From NCBI GenBank assembly GCA_002398365.1, contig DGYK01000018.1, positions 1 to 27,978 of the forward strand: DNA of 27,978 nt. Direction: 5' to 3'. Position numbers and translations under genes: made by a program. The stretch is from Flammeovirgaceae bacterium UBA5008. Lineage in GTDB: Bacteria; Bacteroidota; Bacteroidia; Cytophagales; Cyclobacteriaceae. Under the pieces are notes generated by a model. The model did no database searches and had not been told where the DNA came from. It saw only the letters and a program-made list of their open reading frames with translations. Positions 22,676 through 27,978 of the stretch are shown piece after piece; the first letter of the stretch is position 1; each line of letters opens with the position of its first letter.

Positions 22676-23875
22676 ATGAAGAAAGCAGGTAGTGTAGTTG
22701 TTTTGTGGTGTTGCATCATTCATTTAGTCGGAGCACAGTTACTACCGCCCAATAGCAAACCTGAAAAAGACTTGATTGATGTTGGCGGCCAGATTTTGAA
22801 AGCAAAGTGGCTGACCAAACATGATACCATCTCTAAAAAATCGGGCCGAGTATATTTTTCAGGAGCACCCTCTCTGGGGTATTCACTCACCAGTAATCTG
22901 GCAGCTATTTTTGTTGGCGACTTCGCCTTTTTTACCAGCGAGGTAGATGATCAGAAAATTTCGATCGTGTATTTGGATGTACTCTACACCCAAAAAAATC
23001 AATTTGTATTTCGCATTCAAAATAACCTATGGACGAAGAACAACACATTCAATATCGTATCCGACTGGCGTTACTATTGGTATCCGCAAAAAACGTATGG
23101 CTTAGGAATTCAATCCCGGTTAGACGATGCGGTAGATCAAACGTATTCGTATGTGCGGTTTCATCAATCCATTCTCAAATCATTTAAAACCAATTGGTAC
23201 ACAGGAGTTGGTGTTGCTATTGATCATCACTATAGTATTACACAAGAAAACGGAAGCCAACAATTAAATGATGAAATTGCCCGATATGGAATTGGAAGCC
23301 AATCAACCTCATCGGGTTTTCTTTTTCATCTATTGTACGATAGCCGTGTAAATTCAATTAATCCATGGGGAGGCGCGTATGCCAATTTTGTATATCGACC
23401 CAACTTCACTTTTTTAGGTAGCGATGGTGCGTGGCAAATGGTGCAGGTTGATTTACGCAGGTATGTGCCGTTTCCGAAAAAGAGCCAGAACATTTTAGCC
23501 CTTTGGAGTTATAATTGGTTTTCATTTGGAGGAAATGCACCTTATCTGGATTTGCCGGCAACAGCTTGGGATGCAAGCAGCAACATTGGCAGAGGATATA
23601 TTCAAGGTCGGTTTAGAAGTAAGAACCTGGTCTATCTTGAATCAGAATATCGATTTCGCATTTCACGGAACGGCTTGTTTGGTGGTGTAGTGTTTGCCAA
23701 TGCACAAAGCGTGACCGAATGGCCCTCTAATAATTTCAATGCCATTGCGGTGGGTGCCGGTGCGGGTATGCGGATTAAATTCAATAAACACTCACGCACC
23801 AATGTTTGTATTGACTACGCATTCGGGCAAGGCGGCTCTCAAGGCATGTTCGTTAACTTGGGAGAAGTGTTTTAA
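22676..23875 (+). CDS. BamA/TamA-family (Omp85) outer-membrane barrel protein
   Basis: A 399-aa outer-membrane protein with an N-terminal signal (MKKAGSVVVLWCCIIHLVGA, cleavage before QLLPP). Most of the rest is amphipathic beta strands rich in aromatic residues. The Omp85 signature is at the C-terminus: NIGRGYIQGRFRSKNLVYLE, then SEYRFRI, then GAGMRIKFNKHSRTNVCIDY and AFGQGGSQGMFVNLGEVF, ending in an aromatic residue as outer-membrane barrels do. It has no POTRA domains, so it is a barrel-only relative of unknown cargo rather than BamA itself. The ATG at 22676 is preceded by a GAGG ribosome site, one of few in the window. The nearby genes do not suggest a substrate. Confidence 0.85.
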   Translation: MKKAGSVVVLWCCIIHLVGAQLLPPNSKPEKDLIDVGGQILKAKWLTKHDTISKKSGRVYFSGAPSLGYSLTSNLAAIFVGDFAFFTSEVDDQKISIVYLDVLYTQKNQFVFRIQNNLWTKNNTFNIVSDWRYYWYPQKTYGLGIQSRLDDAVDQTYSYVRFHQSILKSFKTNWYTGVGVAIDHHYSITQENGSQQLNDEIARYGIGSQSTSSGFLFHLLYDSRVNSINPWGGAYANFVYRPNFTFLGSDGAWQMVQVDLRRYVPFPKKSQNILALWSYNWFSFGGNAPYLDLPATAWDASSNIGRGYIQGRFRSKNLVYLESEYRFRISRNGLFGGVVFANAQSVTEWPSNNFNAIAVGAGAGMRIKFNKHSRTNVCIDYAFGQGGSQGMFVNLGEVF

Positions 23876-23906
23876 CACACTCTGCAATTGGTGAGCAGGA
23901 AATTTT

Positions 23907-24620
23907 CTACTGTAATTCGCGCAGGTACAATTGAATCGTGTTTTCCAATCCTAAATAAAGTGCATCGCAAATCAATGCGTGCCCGATCGAAACTTCATCC
24001 AAATGCGGAATATTTTGTTGGAGATAACGCAGATTGTTCAAATCTAAATCATGACCCGCGTTAATTCCTAATCCGATAGCGTGAGCTGCCTCAGCCGCTT
24101 CAATATAGGGTTTGATGGCGGCTTCTCTCTTTTGATGATAATGCGCTGCATAAGGCTCCGTGTAAAGTTCAATCCGATCAGCCCCAACTTGCTTGGCACC
24201 TTCTGCCATCTTTACGGATGGATCGACAAACACAGAAACGCGCACGCCTTGTTGCTTTATTTCTGAAATTATTTTTTGAAGAAAGGCGGCATGCGTAATC
24301 GTATCCCAACCTGCATTGGATGTAATCGCATCAGGTTTATCGGGAACGAGTGTTGCTTGAGCCGGCTTCACTTCTTTGATCAATTGAAGAAAACGCGCAT
24401 CCGGATAGCCTTCGATATTAAACTCGGTGGTCACCACTTTTTTAAGTTCAACTACATCGCGAAAGCGAATATGTCTTTCGTCCGGCCGCGGATGAACGGT
24501 AATTCCCTGCGCTCCAAACCGCTCGCAATCCATTGCCACTTTAATCACGTTCGGGTTGTTGGCTCCGCGCGCATTGCGTAGCGTAGCGATCTTATTGATA
24601 TTAACTGAGAGTCGGGTCAT
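23907..24620 (-). CDS. pdxJ: Pyridoxine 5'-phosphate synthase
   Basis: PdxJ condenses 1-deoxyxylulose 5-phosphate with 3-amino-2-oxopropyl phosphate to make pyridoxine 5'-phosphate in the DXP-dependent vitamin B6 pathway (cytosol). The 237-aa length is standard. It carries the expected TIM-barrel motifs: RLSVNINKIATLRNARG at the N-terminus, ITVHPRPDERHIR with catalytic H43, FNIEGYP with E70, RIELYTEPYA with E151, and GINAGHDL with H190, numbered close to E. coli H45, E72, E153 and H193. It is oriented away from the yqeY-nadK group, with a 164-bp gap to yqeY. On the minus strand a TAGTTTTG box (24633-24626) lies just upstream of the ATG. Confidence 0.96.
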   Translation of the reverse strand: MTRLSVNINKIATLRNARGANNPNVIKVAMDCERFGAQGITVHPRPDERHIRFRDVVELKKVVTTEFNIEGYPDARFLQLIKEVKPAQATLVPDKPDAITSNAGWDTITHAAFLQKIISEIKQQGVRVSVFVDPSVKMAEGAKQVGADRIELYTEPYAAHYHQKREAAIKPYIEAAEAAHAIGLGINAGHDLDLNNLRYLQQNIPHLDEVSIGHALICDALYLGLENTIQLYLRELQ

Positions 24621-24625
24621 GGCAA

Positions 24626-24633
24626 CAAAACTA
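24626..24633 (-). promoter_or_regulatory. Candidate -7 promoter box TAGTTTTG for pdxJ
   Basis: An exact match to TAnnTTTG on the minus strand, 5 bp before the pdxJ ATG. The -33 element is not clear. Use of this box would give an almost leaderless mRNA. Confidence 0.35.
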
Positions 24634-24767
24634 TAATTTTTTTAACCACTACACTATGAAAAACCAGCACATCCATAACTGCATCTACGCGCTTTTTGTT
24701 TTGTTGGCTAAATGACATTGAACGCTGTGATTTCTGTTGGCGATTTTTACTTCGTCAATTCTTGCAC

Positions 24768-24775
24768 TAACTTTA
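24768..24775 (+). promoter_or_regulatory. Candidate -7 promoter box TAACTTTA for the yqeY-nadK group
   Basis: One base off TAnnTTTG, with a T-rich run (24744-24748) about 20 bases upstream in the -33 position. It would start transcription near 24780 and supports the ATG at 24797 over that at 24785. Confidence 0.3.
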
Positions 24776-24796
24776 CAAGGTTAAATGAGATACACC

Positions 24797-25249
24797 ATGA
24801 GTTTAAAGACCCAGATTGACAACGACATTAAAGCAGCTATGCTGGCAAAGAACAAAGATGAACTGACTGCTTTGCGCAGCATTAAGTCCATGATATTATT
24901 AGCTGAAACAGAAAAAGGAGGAAGCGGAGATTTAGCGCAAGACATTGAGGGTAAGCTACTCATGAAGGCAGCAAAACAGCGTAAAGAATCAGCAGAAATA
25001 TTTCAGAAAGAAGGCCGCGATGATTTAGCTAAAAAAGAATTACTGGAATACGAAGTCATCAGCCGCTATTTACCCAAGCAATTGACTGAGGAAGAGATTT
25101 CAGCCGAGTTGAAAAAGATAATCGAACAAGTAGGTGCCAAAGGTCCGCAAGATATGGGAAAGGTAATGGGCACTGCAACCAAGCAATTGGCAGGCAAAGC
25201 GGATGGAAAAGTGATTTCTGAATTAGTTAAAAAACTGTTGGCTTCTTGA
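24797..25249 (+). CDS. yqeY: GatB/YqeY-domain protein
   Basis: A 150-aa helical protein of the YqeY family, which shares its fold with the C-terminal tail domain of the GatB/GatE tRNA-dependent amidotransferase subunits. Family blocks: SLKTQIDNDIKAAMLAKNKD, ALRSIKSMILLAE, AKQRKESAEIFQKEGRDDLA, YEVISRYLPKQLTEEEI, and the end MGKVMGTATKQLAGKADGK with VISELVKKLL. Its role is not settled; a link to tRNA or charging quality control is inferred from the fold. The start ATG at 24797 gives the usual N-terminus; the ATG at 24785 adds four residues. The next gene overlaps its stop codon (TTGA), so they are translationally coupled. Confidence 0.9.
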   Translation: MSLKTQIDNDIKAAMLAKNKDELTALRSIKSMILLAETEKGGSGDLAQDIEGKLLMKAAKQRKESAEIFQKEGRDDLAKKELLEYEVISRYLPKQLTEEEISAELKKIIEQVGAKGPQDMGKVMGTATKQLAGKADGKVISELVKKLLAS

Positions 25250-25752
25250 GCACCATTGATATAGTAATTGCATTGATTTTAGCAATTGGAGGATACCTTG
25301 GTTACAAGCGAGGTTTTTTAATGGAACTGTTTTATTTGCTCGCGTTGGTGCTGGGTATTTTTTTAGGCTTTAAGTTGATGGGCAAAGGAATGCAAATCCT
25401 TCATGAGCAATTCAATGCCGATCAAACGTTTCTGCCTTATCTGGCCTTCATCATTATTTTTGTTTTGGTGATATTGTTGGTCATCTTTTTAGGCCAGCGA
25501 GTTAAAAATTCGGTCGATCAAACTTTTCTTGGTAAAGTAGATGCCATTGCCGGAGCAGCTTTGGGTGTGATTAAATACTCGTTTTGTTTGAGCATCATTA
25601 TTTGGCTTGTTCAATCATTAAAAATAGAATTGCCCCAAAATTGGCTGGAAGGCTCTCGATTATATCCATTTACGGCCAAAGTGGCCGAAAGAACCTCTTC
25701 TTTTTTAGGTCAATTCATCCCTTTTTTCAAAGAAATATTCAGACAGTTCTAA
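25246..25752 (+). CDS. CvpA-family membrane protein
   Basis: A 168-aa inner-membrane protein of the CvpA family with four hydrophobic segments: IDIVIALILAIGGYLGYKRG, MELFYLLALVLGIFLGFKLM, LPYLAFIIIFVLVILLVIFL, and the last near IKYSFCLSIIIWLVQSL. The name comes from colicin V production in E. coli, but the biochemical role is unknown. The start is a TTG at 25246 that overlaps the TGA stop of yqeY by 4 bp; the N-terminus MSTIDIVIA agrees with family members, so the TTG is real rather than a later Met. The alpha/beta hydrolase follows after 45 bp. Confidence 0.88.
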   Translation: MSTIDIVIALILAIGGYLGYKRGFLMELFYLLALVLGIFLGFKLMGKGMQILHEQFNADQTFLPYLAFIIIFVLVILLVIFLGQRVKNSVDQTFLGKVDAIAGAALGVIKYSFCLSIIIWLVQSLKIELPQNWLEGSRLYPFTAKVAERTSSFLGQFIPFFKEIFRQF

Positions 25753-25797
25753 GGTTCAGTTTTTTTTAGTTAATTATCATCAAATAAATCAATTCGA

Positions 25798-26562
25798 ATG
25801 GGGCTGGTTGTAAAAGAACAACATGATTTTAAGTATGTAGACGAAGGCCAGGGAGATGTTCTCATGTTGTTGCATGGGTTATTTGGAGCCCTTAGCAATT
25901 GGGAAGGTGTGGTTAACCACTATTCGAAGCACTTCAGGGTGATCATCCCCATGCTGCCCATTTATGAAATGCCCATCAAGGAAGCAGGCTTAGGTGGCTT
26001 GCGCGAATTTACCGAGCGTTTTGTAGAGATGATGAAGCTCGACAAAATGATGATCATGGGCAACTCGTTGGGTGGGCATGTAGGTATTTTGTACACACTC
26101 CAAAATCCCACGAAAGTGACCAAGTTGGTTTTGACAGGTAGCTCGGGATTGTTTGAAAATACCATGGGCGGATCGTACCCGCGCAGAGGAAGTTACGACT
26201 ATATTCGTGAGCGAGTGGCTTATACATTCTATGATCCTAAAGTGGCTTCGAAAGAATTAGTAGACGAAGTTTTTGAGACTACGAAAAGCATTCCAAAATG
26301 CATGCGCATTGTAGCGATTGCCAAATCGGCACAGCGAAATAACCTTGCATTAGAATTACATAAAATAAATGTGCCCACTTTATTAGTGTGGGGCTTGAAT
26401 GATACCATCACACCACCCATGGTAGGCCATGAGTTCAATCGACTCATTCCAAATTCGGAGTTGAAGTTTATAGACAAATGTTGTCATGCACCGATGATGG
26501 AGCATCCACAGAAGTTTAATGAAATAGTAGAAGATTTTTTGGTAAGACCCATTGCAAAATGA
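25798..26562 (+). CDS. Alpha/beta-fold hydrolase
   Basis: A 254-aa soluble hydrolase of the alpha/beta fold. The oxyanion motif is MLLHGLFGALSNW, the nucleophile is S90 in GNSLGGH, the acid is D202 in VWGLNDTITPP and the histidine is H230 in KCCHAPMMEHP, a full catalytic triad. There is no signal peptide. The reaction is not predictable from sequence; relatives include esterases and C-C bond hydrolases. The neighbour order with cvpA, a CBS protein and nadK looks like a recurring Bacteroidota cluster. Its stop overlaps the next gene's ATG (ATGA), so they are translationally coupled. Confidence 0.9.
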   Translation: MGLVVKEQHDFKYVDEGQGDVLMLLHGLFGALSNWEGVVNHYSKHFRVIIPMLPIYEMPIKEAGLGGLREFTERFVEMMKLDKMMIMGNSLGGHVGILYTLQNPTKVTKLVLTGSSGLFENTMGGSYPRRGSYDYIRERVAYTFYDPKVASKELVDEVFETTKSIPKCMRIVAIAKSAQRNNLALELHKINVPTLLVWGLNDTITPPMVGHEFNRLIPNSELKFIDKCCHAPMMEHPQKFNEIVEDFLVRPIAK

Positions 26563-27224
26563 TAGCTGAAGAGCTGATCAACCACATGATTCCACCGTTG
26601 AAAACTACGGACGATGCCGATAAGGCCATCGTGTGGATGGAAGAGTTTCGTTGCAATCACTTGCCCGTAGTTGAGAAAGGACAGTTGCTGGGATTTATCT
26701 CAGAAGAAATCATTTTAGAATCCAACGATATCGGAAAAAACCTGGCAGCATTTCCATTGGTTGGAAAAGATTGCTTTGTGCACCAGCATGCGCACTTCTA
26801 CGACATCCTAAAAATTGCGGGCAACAACAAATTGCAGATCGTAGCAGTGGTGAATGACGATCAACAATATGAAGGCGTGATCACGGTGCAAGATATGATG
26901 ATTTCTTTTGCTCAGACGGCTTCGGTACAAATGACGGGAAGCATTTTGGTGCTCTCCATGGATTTGATTGATTATTCGTTGGCGGAAATAAGCCGCTATG
27001 TAGAAGAGAATAATGCCAAGGTGATCAGCAGCAACATGATCGAAGATCCGATGGATAAAGGCAAAATCAAGTTGACATTGAAAATCAATCAAACCGATTT
27101 GAAACGAATCGTGGCAACACTTGAGCGGTTCAATTATCGCGTCATTGGACGCTACCAGGAAGCTCCACGTGAGGCCGATGATAAAGATAAAATAGATATG
27201 CTGTTGCGCTATCTGGAAATCTAA
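26559..27224 (+). CDS. CBS-domain pair protein with C-terminal ACT-like region
   Basis: A 221-aa soluble protein. Residues 1-130 hold two CBS motifs (LINHMIPPLKTTDDADKAIV, then WMEEFRCNHLPVVEKGQLLG; later LQIVAVVNDDQQYEGVITVQ), a Bateman module that usually binds adenosyl ligands such as AMP, ATP or SAM. The C-terminal part (VQMTGSILVLSMDLIDYSLA, later VISSNMIEDPMDKGKIKLTL) resembles an ACT-like regulatory domain. No catalytic domain is attached. It overlaps the hydrolase stop by 4 bp and precedes nadK by 9 bp, which suggests adenylate-linked control of the NAD(P) branch, though that is an inference. Confidence 0.88.
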   Translation: MIAEELINHMIPPLKTTDDADKAIVWMEEFRCNHLPVVEKGQLLGFISEEIILESNDIGKNLAAFPLVGKDCFVHQHAHFYDILKIAGNNKLQIVAVVNDDQQYEGVITVQDMMISFAQTASVQMTGSILVLSMDLIDYSLAEISRYVEENNAKVISSNMIEDPMDKGKIKLTLKINQTDLKRIVATLERFNYRVIGRYQEAPREADDKDKIDMLLRYLEI

Positions 27225-27233
27225 CCCTACTCG

Positions 27234-27962
27234 ATGATCCGCATAGGTATACATGGCAAAGATTTTCAGAATAAATCCCTTCGGTTTTTGGAGCGGGTGC
27301 TCGATCACTTAAAAAGAAGTCAGGTAGAGATTTGGGTGTCTGAAAAGTTTTTGAAACAATTCAAATCATCCCGCATTAGCGCCTACAACCTGCGGTCGTT
27401 CAATCACGAAGACAACCTGCATTCGCTGAATTATTTTCTTTCATTAGGCGGTGATGGAACATTACTGGAATCAGTAACCTACATCGGCAAATCTGAAATA
27501 CCGATTTTAGGAATCAACACAGGTCGTCTTGGATTTTTGGCTACTACGAGCCGCGATGACATGGAAGATTCACTCGATGGATTGCTCAACGGAAGTTATT
27601 CTATCGATAGCCGCTCTGTATTGAAATTGATTTCTTCACCCAAACTTTTTGGTAAACTTAATTTTGCATTAAACGACTTTACCATCATGAAGAAAGATAC
27701 TTCCTCCATGATTACAGTTCATGTTTATGCAGATGGCGAGTTGATTAATTCCTATTGGTCGGATGGAATCATTGTTTCTACGCCTACCGGTTCTACCGGA
27801 TACTCGCTTAGTTGTGGAGGACCATTGGTTCATCCCAAATCAGAAAGCTTTGTGATAACGGCCGTTAGCCCGCATAATTTAGGAACGCGCCCAATCGTAT
27901 TGTCGGATGATCGGGAGATTACCTTTCAAATTAAGTACTTTTTGCTACGTCCCTCAATTTGA
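27234..27962 (+). CDS. nadK: NAD kinase, 3' end disrupted at the window edge
   Basis: NadK phosphorylates NAD+ to NADP+ using ATP in the cytosol. The sequence shows LGGDGTLLES with catalytic D74, GINTGRLGFLATTS, ALNDFTIMKK with N147, and SYWSDGIIVSTPTGSTGYSL followed by GGPLVHP. The protein should be about 290 aa. Here the homology runs to I233 (…DREITFQI, codon ending 27932) and then gives KYFLLRPSI and a stop at 27960-27962. The break coincides exactly with the end of the left arm of a perfect inverted repeat (27910-27932), so the last nine residues are probably not genuine and the true gene continues off the contig. The spacing of 9 bp to the CBS gene fits an operon. Confidence 0.9.
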   Translation: MIRIGIHGKDFQNKSLRFLERVLDHLKRSQVEIWVSEKFLKQFKSSRISAYNLRSFNHEDNLHSLNYFLSLGGDGTLLESVTYIGKSEIPILGINTGRLGFLATTSRDDMEDSLDGLLNGSYSIDSRSVLKLISSPKLFGKLNFALNDFTIMKKDTSSMITVHVYADGELINSYWSDGIIVSTPTGSTGYSLSCGGPLVHPKSESFVITAVSPHNLGTRPIVLSDDREITFQIKYFLLRPSI

Positions 27963-27978
27963 AAGGTAATCTCCCGAT
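27910..27978. repeat. Perfect 23-bp fold-back inverted repeat at the window end
   Basis: The last 23 bases (27956-27978) are the exact reverse complement of 27910-27932, with a 23-base spacer between. The right arm ends at the last base of the window. The nadK homology stops at the left arm's end. This looks like a fold-back chimera at an assembly end rather than a biological element. Confidence 0.85.

Noticed and set aside
27933..27962. Premature stop in nadK as a true pseudogene
   Set aside because: The change occurs exactly at the fold-back junction at the window end; an artefact explains it better than loss of an essential gene.

Overview
The window looks like chromosomal DNA of a Bacteroidota bacterium, probably a Cytophagales-type organism. 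The signs are MacB/FtsX-type permeases with an N-terminal prefix region paired with PadR regulators, a FISUMP lipoprotein, a BamA/TamA-like barrel, the gene order yqeY-cvpA-hydrolase-CBS-nadK, few Shine-Dalgarno sites, and TAnnTTTG boxes close to several start codons. Both ends cut genes. The last 69 bases form a perfect fold-back that interrupts nadK, so the window is probably a whole draft or metagenomic contig. Layout, left part (1-7376): the C-terminus of one MacB-type permease, a matrixin-like lipoprotein protease, then a probable padR-permease-permease operon. The two complete permeases are about 880-890 aa, start at TTG and GTG, and share a nearly identical stretch of DNA in their prefixes. 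Middle part (7496-10449): two related small HTH_XRE regulators with membrane-spanning C-termini. The first precedes a BAAT-type alpha/beta hydrolase and the second precedes a CPBP-family membrane protease. Element region (10542-12190): a second padR gene preceded by a strong 20-bp inverted repeat, then a REP-associated IS200-like tyrosine transposase (RAYT type) between two tandem arrays. The left array has about ten units of about 47 bp; the right has six units of 51 bp in the opposite orientation. The transposase start and stop codons lie inside two inverted repeat copies. The element separates the second padR from the permease it probably controls. Then (12193-18175): that permease, a SIMPL-domain protein and a shorter permease without the prefix. 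Right part (18179-27978), mostly housekeeping: a 2OG-Fe(II) oxygenase; a LEA14-like lipoprotein with a histidine kinase; a lone receiver-domain regulator convergent with the kinase; a YHS protein; a FISUMP lipoprotein; a BamA/TamA-like barrel; pdxJ; then the run yqeY-cvpA-alpha/beta hydrolase-CBS protein-nadK. The two most notable features are: (1) five MacB-type permeases with two PadR regulators and no ATPase or membrane-fusion gene in view, recalling the duplicated orphan permeases of Acidobacteria; and (2) the transposase with its mirrored, covarying hairpin arrays. I saw no rRNA, tRNA or CRISPR array.
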